Of a stretch of 64,000 nt of DNA, positions 1 through 10,400 are shown piece by piece (the first letter of the stretch is position 1; each line of letters starts with the position of its first letter). The notes under the pieces are model-generated. The model worked only from the letters and a program-made list of their open reading frames with translations, did no database searches and was not told where the DNA came from. Location: NCBI GenBank assembly GCA_964540995.1, contig CAZIOU010000002.1:52651-116650 (forward strand). Reading direction: 5' to 3'. The position numbers and the translations under genes were made by a program. Origin of the DNA: JAZDLR01 sp964540995. GTDB taxonomy: Bacteria; Patescibacteriota; Patescibacteriia; UBA1558; 2-01-FULL-52-15.

Positions 1-1
1 G

Positions 2-472
2 GTAGCCCGTGGCGGCGCCACCCTACGTACCAAGTTGAAGAATTTGGTCACTGGCTCAACCTTAGAGAAATCCTTCTCTGGGGCTGACAAAGCCGAAGAA
101 GCCGATCTCAATCGCTCCTCTGCCAACTATCTGTACCAACAGGGAGATAAGGCGGTATTTATGGACAATGAAAACTTCGAACAGTATGAATTTGACCACG
201 ACATCCTAGGTGAGGGCATGAAATATCTCAAAGAAGGCCAAACCTGCGACGTCTTGATCTATAATGGCCAAGCCGTTACTGTCGCTCTTCCCAAGAAAGT
301 AACTCTCAAGGTTGTATCCGCTCCTCCTGGAGTAAAAGGTGACACCAGCGGTGGTGCTACCAAGACAGTGACTATGGAAACGGGTCTAGAAATCAAGACC
401 CCGCTCTTCATCAAAGAAGGTGAGGACATCGTCATCAATACTGAAACCGGCGATTATGTAGCACGCGCTTAA
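2..472 (+). CDS. efp: Elongation factor P, 5'-truncated by window edge
   Basis: EF-P relieves ribosome stalling at polyproline stretches. The open frame runs in from the window edge, so about 30 N-terminal residues are missing. What remains is the end of the KOW-like domain I (RTKLKNLVTGS), the OB domain II (YLYQQGDKAVFMDNENFEQ) and domain III with the family signature PGVKGDTSGG and the ending TGDYVARA. Aligned to E. coli EF-P (K34-GQAFARVKL), the window reads R-GGATLRTKL, so the residue at the modified-lysine position is arginine, as in the EarP-type class. A TTG at 35 is only an internal Leu codon. A hairpin terminator follows at 550-578. Identity is secure; the modification state is inference. 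Confidence 0.96.
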   Translation, partial: VARGGATLRTKLKNLVTGSTLEKSFSGADKAEEADLNRSSANYLYQQGDKAVFMDNENFEQYEFDHDILGEGMKYLKEGQTCDVLIYNGQAVTVALPKKVTLKVVSAPPGVKGDTSGGATKTVTMETGLEIKTPLFIKEGEDIVINTETGDYVARA

Positions 473-491
473 ACGCGTGCGGAATAGCCTG

Positions 492-532
492 CCCCGAGCT
501 TGTCGAGGGGTCGCTCGAGCGTAGCGAGAGAC
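492..532. repeat. REP-like GC-rich palindromic element
   Basis: Two short interrupted palindromes lie head to tail between efp and its terminator: CCCC..GGGG around a GAGCTTGTCGA core, then TCGCT/AGCGA around CGAGCGT. Similar GC-rich palindromes occur at 24847-24878, 39120-39145, 43719-43829 and 63610-63628, which suggests a dispersed intergenic family. No coding potential is seen. Confidence 0.5.
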
Positions 533-549
533 TTCAAGTCAAATAGTCA

Positions 550-578
550 AAAAATCCTGACAGCTTGTCAGGATTTTT
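550..578. terminator. Bidirectional intrinsic terminator
   Basis: The stem ATCCTGACA/TGTCAGGAT (554-562 with 566-574) has a 3-nt loop and is flanked by A4 and T4-5, so it gives a U-tract on both strands. It can end efp on the plus strand and the four-gene operon that finishes at 596 on the minus strand. Confidence 0.85.
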
Positions 579-595
579 GGTTTATTATTAAACTA

Positions 596-1852
596 CTAAT
601 TTGCTCCTTCGATGACAAAATTTTTGGCAACCAATCTAACTTCCCGCAATCTAAATTCGGCTCTCGTCATATCAATGTAAGCCGCCTGATCCCAACCAGC
701 TTCCGAACAAATCAAGTCTGCAATCATAGCGGTTTCAGCCGGTGAATAGTGTAACTTATCTTGGAGAATAAGCTGAAAGAACAAGACAGCGCTTACCAAC
801 GTACTATCGGGTTGCCACAGGGACCTAGCTTGATCACTGAAACGGACACTTATGAAGCGGCGAACTATTCCAATGAAGCGCAGATCCGACGAGATAAATG
901 TCGCCAGCTGTTTACGCCGAGCTGCCAGTACCAAGGCAGCAATTACTCGATCTTTGTCCTCCACTCCTAGAGCTTCCCAAATAATGTCGGCTAAACGTCC
1001 AGCTTGATCGCCAATCTCAATCTCGATTCCAGACACACTAGCAGAGATACGAGACAGTAAATCTTGTCCGTAGGCGCGGTACTGGTCAGTGATTCGGGAT
1101 ACGTCGACAGTGGATATGGAGGGTTGCTTCGGTTGATCGGCCACAGCTTCGACACTGCCGCTGCGAACCGTAACCCGACGACCGTCAATGCTGAAACGGG
1201 CCAACGTACCTTCACCGTAGGAACTAATAAAATTTAAAACATTAGCTTTGTCCTCTGGGGGTAGATTCTTGACATTGACACTACGGATCAAGTATTGGCT
1301 TCGGGCAAGTCCGTCTCTCATCGAAGGACCCATAGCACGAAGGAAATCTTTGAGCCAATTATCTATTGTTGGGTCTTCAACTGGTCCTTGTCCCAAATCA
1401 AGTGGTTGAGCGGTTAACCACAGAGAACGATTATCACCATGTTGCTGTAGGAATTCCTCGGCCGTCGCCACGATTGCACCGTCACTCATTGCTTCTGCAA
1501 CCGGTTGCGGCATTGATCCTTGGGGTAACTGTCCACCCAGACGTTGGATCAGAGTATCGACGCCAGGTAAGTATTGTCTCATGGACCACAATTTACGAGT
1601 AGCTATGGCCAAAGTTAAAGCCCGAATATCAACCGACCCTAAGTCAAGCTTTGATAAGGCAGCCGGCAAATCAATTACTTTCTGCTCGCCAGTGTAAATA
1701 GTCAATAATACACCTAATACTAATCTCAAGCGTGAGCCGGATAAGTCAAAATCACGAGCAATCGAATCGTTAATTTCGACCGACCCTTCGTTAAATATCA
1801 AATCTTTAAATCCCTCAGGTAATGCCTGAAGTAATTTTGTGTTCACAGACAT
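596..1852 (-). CDS. Soluble protein of unknown function, last gene of VirB6-like operon
   Basis: I do not recognise this 418-residue protein. It lacks a signal peptide and convincing membrane segments. It looks like two helical halves joined by a Pro/Gln/Gly-rich stretch at about residues 105-150. It starts 3 bp after the stop of the VirB6-like gene and ends at the shared terminator 550-578, so it is co-transcribed with the VirB6-like, giant and TSP3-repeat genes. A cytoplasmic accessory role for that envelope system is inferred from position only. The ATG at 1852 fits the tight spacing. Confidence 0.75.
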   Translation of the reverse strand: MSVNTKLLQALPEGFKDLIFNEGSVEINDSIARDFDLSGSRLRLVLGVLLTIYTGEQKVIDLPAALSKLDLGSVDIRALTLAIATRKLWSMRQYLPGVDTLIQRLGGQLPQGSMPQPVAEAMSDGAIVATAEEFLQQHGDNRSLWLTAQPLDLGQGPVEDPTIDNWLKDFLRAMGPSMRDGLARSQYLIRSVNVKNLPPEDKANVLNFISSYGEGTLARFSIDGRRVTVRSGSVEAVADQPKQPSISTVDVSRITDQYRAYGQDLLSRISASVSGIEIEIGDQAGRLADIIWEALGVEDKDRVIAALVLAARRKQLATFISSDLRFIGIVRRFISVRFSDQARSLWQPDSTLVSAVLFFQLILQDKLHYSPAETAMIADLICSEAGWDQAAYIDMTRAEFRLREVRLVAKNFVIEGAN

Positions 1853-1855
1853 AAA

Positions 1856-4435
1856 TTATCTCACATCATCGATAGGGGCTCCACCACGAGCTACCCTCTT
1901 GATATCATTTTCTTTTCGCTGTCGCTTCTCTTCCTCACTCGGTGCTTTGGGTGCTGGTTTGGGACGGGCTGTATCAGGTGTAGGCGTACTAGTTGAAGTC
2001 GTGGCTTCAGCATTGGTTGCCGTAGTACCTCCGCCCCGTGTGGCGTCACTAGCTGCCTCGGCTGAATCATATGGCCCATTGATAATCACTGTATCGTCTA
2101 ACGGTCGTACTGTATCATTCTTCTTTTCATTCTCTTTTGACTTATCTTTATCAAGATCCTTGATATATTTTTCAAGTTTATCGAATGATTTTCCTTGTGT
2201 ACCGACATTACTCAAATAATCATTTTTGAATAAGCTGGAGGCCAATTTTTGTTGCTCTTTTGCCAATGACTTTGCTGTCTCAAGCGTCGATTCCAAAGTT
2301 GTCAAAGCCGCGATCTTGGCTTTTTCAACCTTCGCCGGATCACCGCTTCGAGCCATATAAGTAAATTGCGACGGTGTCAGGTGTGGAGCTACCTGTTCAA
2401 TACTATCGTCATGTATTCCGGCTGCTTGTTCTGGGGTCAACTTACTTACCAAACTATGAAGTGGCATCAGCGCTTCACGTTTCTCTGAACCATCGTCATT
2501 AGTACCGACGACCATCTCCTCATCAGATGCGTATTCAGTAATATGAGCACTATCAACCTTAGCCCCCAACTCTCGTATCTCACGCATCCGTTTAACGTCA
2601 TCTCCCTCATCAGCTATACCAACTGCTGCTTGAGTGGCGGTACCAAAATTTCCCTTTTCATTCTTTGTCATCTTGGTGGGCAAGGCAGCCAGCTGCTTAC
2701 CAGTAATACCGACATCGAGAGCGGTATGCATCAAATCACCAGTCCAATCCCAATGAACAGCGTTCTTCTCAAATTCGCCGGATGTATTAAGTGCTGCCAA
2801 TTTTTCTTTCTGTTTCTCCGGTGACAAGACATCGATATATTTCTTAGTGAACTCATTATAGTGGTCCGATACTGGGTCACCAGGGCCAGCACCCTTCATG
2901 ATATTGGCGGCTTTCTTACGTAAATCTTGTTTCTTTCTTGATTCTGCTTCGTAACGTTCATCATCATGTTTGATATCCGAAGCCACACTGAAATGTCCCC
3001 GTTTGTCTAAAGTCATAGCTGCCGCACGAGCTTCCTGCGCATTGACGCTGCCCATCTTACGCTCTAGTTCATTATCAGTTAATGAAGTCATTTGCTTCAT
3101 GAAATTACTAGTCTGCGCAGTCTGCATCTGACGATAAGCCGGGACTGCCTTCTGCAATATCTGGTCATAAGCGAAAGCTCCGGTGGCGTATTTCATCGGG
3201 CCGCTGGTGGCAACGCCGGCAATATCCTTAAACACCTTATTATCACCCACCCGTTTCACGGTCGCCAAAGCACCAGATCCCGCACGACCCAACGTACCAC
3301 CCAATAATTTATTGTCCGCCAAAGAAACACCACCGGCAATGCTACTACCGATACCTCGTGTGGCTGCCAATGCGCCCATACCGGCGGTAGCTGCAGCTCC
3401 AACTGCCATTCCCTTGAGCGCGCCACCAAGCTTACCTGACCATTTATTGGCCATAGCACCGCCAGCGACACTAAGCTCCTTAGCTACCGTCAGTCCGCCG
3501 ATCAATAACGAGATACCAACCAAGAAACGAAGTATTGTTGCTACCAAGGGATTATTAGAAGGAGTCGGACAAGCCGTCTCACCAGTAACAGCGGCGGAGT
3601 CCGTCGCTTGATTGAGCTGGCCTTGTGCGCCCTCCTCTGTCTTCTGAATCGTAAAAGAAGAGTCCTGTCCCTTACCGGCGACAATTTGTGACAAACAACC
3701 CGATGCAGTCGGTTGTTGAACTACAGAGAAGCTTAGCCAGAGGAAGAAAGCTAGTGCCGGTCCAACTGCTGTATAATTACCCAGCTCTTTCCACCACCGT
3801 TGATAGTAGGTAAATCCCGTCGGCCAAGCACTCAGTAAGAAGGCTATCGGTGCCAAGATAATAATGAAACCAAAAGCAATAATACGATACAAGAAGAGCA
3901 AGGTAATAATAACGATGACGATCAAAGCGATCACCATCATGATGCCGCCCAACATAATCTGAACAAAGACGGATAAACCGCCAACTACTTGCGCGCCAGC
4001 ATTACCTTTCACTAACTGTAGAACAGGAGTTAGGCCAAGTAATTCCGGAAACCCAGCTTGGAGAGAATTTAGGAAGGCATTAACGAAGGCCAGAGTAACC
4101 ACCTGTGAAACTTCAATGAAAAATAAGGCGATTGATTTACTGAAGTTAATCAGGATCGCCATCAATACGAGACGTCGCAGATTCTGCTGATAACCATAAC
4201 GACCACTACGTAATATTGTACCCAACGCTATCACCAGTAAGACAATAATAAACAGCATGTTGCTGAAATCACGTGTCACCACCCAGCCGCGATTGATAAT
4301 GTCCTCGTTAGCAAAGTTCTGATAACTCAAGATAATAACTAAGATACGACTAACAATCGTAAGAGCCCAGCCGGGGATATAGATCCACAGCAAGTACCAA
4401 ATATGCGATAAGACGTCAATTATTCCTGAAAACAT
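1856..4435 (-). CDS. VirB6/TrbL-like multi-pass membrane protein
   Basis: This 859-residue protein resembles the VirB6/TrbL channel component of type IV secretion systems. Hydrophobic segments cluster in the first third (roughly residues 10-35, 55-75, 85-110, 130-180, 190-215, 300-330). A Gly/Ala-rich stretch (about 335-400) follows, then a long hydrophilic tail rich in Lys/Glu and, at the end, Thr/Pro/Ala. Long polar C-terminal extensions are known for VirB6 paralogues. It starts 4 bp after the giant-protein gene and ends 3 bp before the next gene. No VirB4, VirD4 or relaxase gene is in the window. The assignment rests on topology and composition, not on a catalytic motif. Confidence 0.7.
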   Translation of the reverse strand: MFSGIIDVLSHIWYLLWIYIPGWALTIVSRILVIILSYQNFANEDIINRGWVVTRDFSNMLFIIVLLVIALGTILRSGRYGYQQNLRRLVLMAILINFSKSIALFFIEVSQVVTLAFVNAFLNSLQAGFPELLGLTPVLQLVKGNAGAQVVGGLSVFVQIMLGGIMMVIALIVIVIITLLFLYRIIAFGFIIILAPIAFLLSAWPTGFTYYQRWWKELGNYTAVGPALAFFLWLSFSVVQQPTASGCLSQIVAGKGQDSSFTIQKTEEGAQGQLNQATDSAAVTGETACPTPSNNPLVATILRFLVGISLLIGGLTVAKELSVAGGAMANKWSGKLGGALKGMAVGAAATAGMGALAATRGIGSSIAGGVSLADNKLLGGTLGRAGSGALATVKRVGDNKVFKDIAGVATSGPMKYATGAFAYDQILQKAVPAYRQMQTAQTSNFMKQMTSLTDNELERKMGSVNAQEARAAAMTLDKRGHFSVASDIKHDDERYEAESRKKQDLRKKAANIMKGAGPGDPVSDHYNEFTKKYIDVLSPEKQKEKLAALNTSGEFEKNAVHWDWTGDLMHTALDVGITGKQLAALPTKMTKNEKGNFGTATQAAVGIADEGDDVKRMREIRELGAKVDSAHITEYASDEEMVVGTNDDGSEKREALMPLHSLVSKLTPEQAAGIHDDSIEQVAPHLTPSQFTYMARSGDPAKVEKAKIAALTTLESTLETAKSLAKEQQKLASSLFKNDYLSNVGTQGKSFDKLEKYIKDLDKDKSKENEKKNDTVRPLDDTVIINGPYDSAEAASDATRGGGTTATNAEATTSTSTPTPDTARPKPAPKAPSEEEKRQRKENDIKRVARGGAPIDDVR

Positions 4436-4439
4436 GAAA

Positions 4440-7400
4440 TTAGGATTGTGGTTTCTTAATCTGAATCATCGAGTCATTGCTTGAGCCATAGAATATATAG
4501 CCTGCCTGATTACCTGCCGGCCCAGTACAACCCTGCCCCACCGGTCCCCAAGCAGTATTAGAACACCAACCCCAGTTATCCTGCACCCTGGCTCGTGGCC
4601 TATAACAGGCATAGCCAGCCGGACAACCGGAGATACCCGACGATGCGCCGTCAAAAGCTACATTATACTGATAGACATGGAAGTAGCTACGAATAGTCGG
4701 GTCACAGCCTTGTGATGTACCGGCAAAATCCATCGTCGTCTGGAAAGCTGGATTGGATACATTGGGACGGATTATTTGCGTCGGATCACAGACAGACCAA
4801 TTATTTTTATAATAACCGACATTGGCCTGACGCGATCCATCACCCCAATCAACTTCAATCGAACGCAATGGCATACGATCCTTATAAGCTGAAGCGTAGA
4901 AGGAAACCGTAGCCAACATAGTTGGACTTTGGTTCTCGATGATCGGACCAGAAGATTTATCATTGACCAAGAAATTACTGGTAGGGCCGAGATCGCAGGT
5001 TATGCTAGAAGCAGAGCAAACTGGTTGCGCAATAATCGGACCGAAGTCTGCCTGTGCATAGCGACTTGATCTCGATGCAGCTGCTATCTGATCCTTCTGA
5101 CTTTGCGGAATAGTCGTTCCATTGGCATTACGTACGGCAAAACTTTGTGACATACTAGCATCAAGTGGTAGCGCCTTTTCATCAATAGCCTGCGTCGAAC
5201 CAGCTATACAGGTTGGATCGGTGTCAGGGTTACATAACGGCTGATACGAATCTCGTATAGGCGTACAATAAGGTCGCTTGTCATTTCCGCCGTTAATAGA
5301 AACCTCTACTTGATTCGCGTATTTACAGATTGCATCGGGCGCTTGGCAAATTTCATTACCAGCATTTAGTCTCTGTCCTAGATTATTGGTTATAGCTGTT
5401 GCACAGCTCTGAACTCTCGTTAGTTGGTTAACTCCCGTTGTCGAAGTATCCGAGAAGTCCACACCAACACAGTACTGACCCTGTGCCGGAGCGCAGAAAG
5501 TCTTGGAATCATAAGCCTCGGCCAAAGCATCGCAATCATCGAATGAATGCGTACAGCTGATAACAGTGCACTTAGAGGCATCACGTGAGGAACAACAACG
5601 CTGTGCTTGCATATTACAAGTTAAAGACTCACGGACCTGACACTGACTGCGGGCATCAACCTGAGGACGCTCACAGCTTGTCTGACCACAGGTAGCATTG
5701 GCCGGACAATCACTATCAGAAATACACAGCGCCTGATCCGATGAAGTGCACCGTTTGGCACATTGACCTTGACCAGTGGTACAGACAGCACAGCTTATCT
5801 CACTGGGTGATATAAGCTGATAGCAACCACCCGTAGTTAGATCCACTTGCCAGCCAGCCGGACAAGAGCTGCAAGATGTAGCAGTGCCCCAAGCGGAATT
5901 GATACAGGTATTGGAAATCGTCTGACAGACATTACTCTTACTCTGATCAGTTGGATTATTACGATCATAACGCAAGGTGCACTCACCGTTAATGCTGCCA
6001 GTAGCACCACAACGATTACCACCGAAGGGTCCGCCACTACATACCGGATAAGCGCAGGACTCGCCAGCTTCAAAACGATAAATTCCAAATAATTTTTGGT
6101 AAATCTGCTTCAAGCGGTTAACACCTGTAACATACCATTCTTTAGTTTCTATGCTAGCCGAAGGAGAATCGCCAAATGAGGGATGAGTCCAACCCTTAAT
6201 ATAGAGGTCGCTCTTACTATCTGACAAGAGTCGGCAATCTGCTTCGTCATTGGCACAAGCATACGGACTACCCGCTCGCGGCACCACTCCCCGATCCTGC
6301 ACCGACAGAGCGCCGAATTGTTGCGGTACAAATCCTGATCCCGGCACCGCAGCGCCAAATGGCGTGTCATCACGATCAAGGGTATAGCCTTGGCCAGCAG
6401 TCTTGAGGCTGACGACGAAAGGCTTGCCATCAGGACGATAATTGGCCCAGAAGGAATTGGTCTTAGCAGCATTATCTCCTCGCTCATTTACAGCTGCTGT
6501 GAGGTACGTACACAAGGAACGTGGCCAACTTTCTGCTTGTATGAAATCACCGCGTGAGCCATCACAAGTACTGTTCGAGTTGGTACAAGAGAGATAGTCA
6601 GTGGACCCATTATATCGTCCTAAACAATGTTCTGAATATCCGATCCAAACATTATCATCTCTAACCCAACCCAATATGGTCGGATTATCAATACAGTTGG
6701 AAGTAATCTTATTGGTTACAGGATCTCGGTAAGCAGCGATAGGATATACATCATGGGCGTCGCCAGTATTATCCTTCCATGGAAGTATTATATGTTCTTC
6801 ATGAGTCCATTCACCACCCATTCCGCCATTAGTTGCATTAGAGCTTGATAAACTACCATCACGATTCATCTTGCTATAGTAATCACCAACATCCTTAAGC
6901 TTCATCGGGGCCGTCCTCCAATGATACCTGTCTTCCACGAGCTGCATTTCCGTGCAGTAGTAGACCGGAGCTTTGAAATTATAGCCAGCGTCTCGATTCT
7001 GATTGAAATAATCAATACCACCGATGGCGTTATCAACTGGCAACCAAGAAAGACAAGCGTACTCTGACGATGAGCCATTGATAGATGATGATAGATCAGG
7101 CTCTAGACAATAGCCACCCCAATTGAGGAAAATATCGCTGCGTGATAAGTAGGTTGGATTACCACCAGGACACTGATCAGAAATCGAAGACTTCGTGTCG
7201 CTGTTGGATTCAATGACAGTACACGACCTGCCATCAAGGTTACCACCCTGACAGATACAAGAAGATATCTCTCCGCTACCCAAGGAAGCGTTGAGCGAAT
7301 AGAATCGAGTAGCCCCGCCGGAACCATACTGTAATTTGTAATATCCCACTTCACAGGAAGCTACCGCGCTATCACAAATATTAGCTTGTTGAAAACCAAA

Positions 7401-10400
7401 TTTGACTCGTCGTTGTTGACCAGTATTACTGGAAACGACGCTCTGCGGGAAAGGCGCTTCAGTTTCAGCAAATCCACGTGTGGTCGGCTTAATCACAAAT
7501 GGCGAAGTCAGGTCAAATCGACTGCCATCGATGCCATTGACACACAACGGGCTACCGCTGACACCGAAGATGGCACCTGTTGATTGACCTTTGCCATCCA
7601 GCGTACCGCATTTCAATTGACCATAGTTAGTGGCTAATTGGTTACATTCAGCTGTAGTACAATTCTCGGCACGAACCAAACGGAAATCAGGATTGGCCGC
7701 ATCAGGACCATTCTTAGCGGCATTAATACTGACATCAACCAAACGTAGGTGATCTACTGGATAGCGATTAAAGAGTGAGTAGCCAGAATAATCCAGAGCG
7801 TCATAGCGGACATCGCGCGTCGTATAAGCTGAATAATCAACTTTGGAGGTACTCTCTGGTAACCAATGGGCACAGTTCAGACTGCCATTGTTGGAGCTAT
7901 ACTGGTCGCAGAGCGCTACTTCGGTACAGATCTGACGCTGTGAATTGGTCTGGGTATCGAAGATCTGCGAGCTCGTCTTACAGGTTAACCATTCGGCACA
8001 CTGACGATCACGGGAGACCTTGATGATACGATTAGCGTCATTGGTACATGCTCGCAGGATCGGATCGGCCGAGCTCGGATCGCAGACTACCGGACTGACG
8101 CCTTTGCCATTGGCGCGTTCACTATAGAAATAAGTTAAGAAACTATTGTATTGTTTTACTGGATCATTAGGATCACTGAAGAGGATACAGCCCTCATTCT
8201 TGCTTACTTGACCATTACAGGAACTATCATCAATAGACTTATTATTGAGATAGAAATAGGACTGAGCCTTACGCAGACTTAGGTTGGAGAACTGCACTTC
8301 ATTGGGCGTACTGTTGTTATCACAATCTCCTCCACTCGGACAATCCAGGGACAAACGGAACGTTGGTTCACACATAACCAATTCATCGCCTTGTGAGGCA
8401 GATCCCAGATCGGCAGTAGCCGTCAGTGTCTGAACCGTTGATTTATCTTGTATGTCAGCACCAGCATAAAATTCAGTCAGATGATCACGACGATTACCGC
8501 GGGAGTCAGTAGTGTCATAGCCAATAGCTAGATTACAGGTGTAGCCACTGGCACATTGAGTGTTGCTACTACATGGCGTCTGGGTCATATCAGTAGCTGA
8601 CTCACAGTAACCATCAGCCTTCTTATAACAAATTTCCTTGCCCGGACAATCACTATCAGTGATACAAGTATTAGCATAATCGACGATGGTGCCGTATTGG
8701 CTGTTGCCGCTTTCTACTACCGTGGCACAATAATCTTTGTCGTACGGACTATCCCAGAGACAGCGCATCACCACTTGAGCACTGGCTTTGCCTTGGGTGC
8801 CGACATTGAGATTCTTGACGGTGACATCAGCACTAATGGTATAGACGTCGGCGTTGTTGATCGGCTTAGCACCGAGGACATCTTTGGTAGTATTGAAGAA
8901 ACGCTGGAAGATCAGAGCTAATCCATGCGGTTGTGATAATAAGGTTGCAGAGGCGGTCTGTGGATTAGCCACAAAGGTTTGATCGAGAGGCAAGGCGTTG
9001 CCACTAGACTGCCAGACTCCCCACTTGGCTTTGGGTCCTGTCGGATCGTTGAAAGTTGGATTGGATAAGAAATTATCTCCATTGGTAGCTTGTGTGTCGA
9101 TGAATTCGGAGCACTGATTCTGTGAACCAGGACACAGGCCGGCGGAATTATTGAATTGATTCTCGGCAGCAGTATAGATCTTATAGTCATCCAGTGGGGT
9201 GACATTGTCAGAATAACAGCCTACCGGTGACTTGCCGGCTTCCAAACTATCAGTCTGGAACCAGCCCGTCTGAATGACGCCATTAATACTAACACCGTCT
9301 TTGTAGGTACACGTACGATTGCCTGGATCACTATAATAATGAGACACACCATCACTGCCGGTATATTCCTGACAGTATAAACCCTCGTTCTTACACAGCT
9401 GATCACTATATTGATCAGGATCATTGATCTTGAATACCGTCTGATAGGATCTGACGTAGCGTGGATCTTGCTCCGGCAAATTGCGGTTAATGTTGGGTTT
9501 GCCGAGCGCCTGACAACCTTGGTATTTCGGTTCGCAGAATTTCTTACTATCGACTACGACGTATTCTAATGAATCTGCTGGTACGGTGACTTGTGACTTA
9601 TCGCCAGCGTTAAATACTTGTTCATAAGGATAGTTGGAGTTTTGGGTATTGATCACTGCCTGACAACCAACCGCCTCCTGACGACAGATCTGGGAGAATG
9701 AGCGCAAAGCATAATTCTTGTTGTCGGTACCTTTGTACAACTGACAACCAAGGTTGGCACCAGCAAATGGCAGATCGCATGAGGCTGGTGTTTTCCAGCT
9801 ATCACGGACCAAGAATAGATTAGAAACTGATTCTCGCAGAATGATGTTATCGATGAAGGTACCGCTGGCACTAGGAACCAAGGTTAAATTGGCTGCTTCC
9901 GGATTGACCACTTGATCAATCAACAATGGTCCGACTTTATACAGTTGCCAATCTCCAGCAGTAGCTACCGTAGTAACAGCAAATTGACATGGACCTTGAC
10001 CACATTTAGTCTGCGTTCCATTAGTATCGCCGAGGTAAGCTCGTAATTCGGCTCCGTTCTGACTGGTCTTGAGCCAGAAGCTTAGATAATATTCCCGACC
10101 AGCAACCAACTGATTGCTCAAAGGATAGACTACGACTCCTGGTGCGGTGACAGCTAAAGAATGACCGCCAGAACTTGCTGCTTCGCTCGATAAAGCGATT
10201 TTACCACTACCTTGGCCAGCCCATGGAGCATAGGTAGCGCGTCCTTCGAACGTATCGTTGATAATCGTACGAACATTACTACTCTGATTACCACGGAATT
10301 CAGTACAACGTACATTGCTGGCGGAGCAACTGCGACTTTCGGACGCCAAGCCATTGTAGGTTTGATTACCGTCGCTGCGTCTGTAAGGATGACAATCATT

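Noticed and set aside
3183..3611. 142-residue plus-strand ORF
   Set aside because: It lies entirely opposite the VirB6-like gene, is Ala/Pro-rich in shadow fashion, and lacks a ribosome site.
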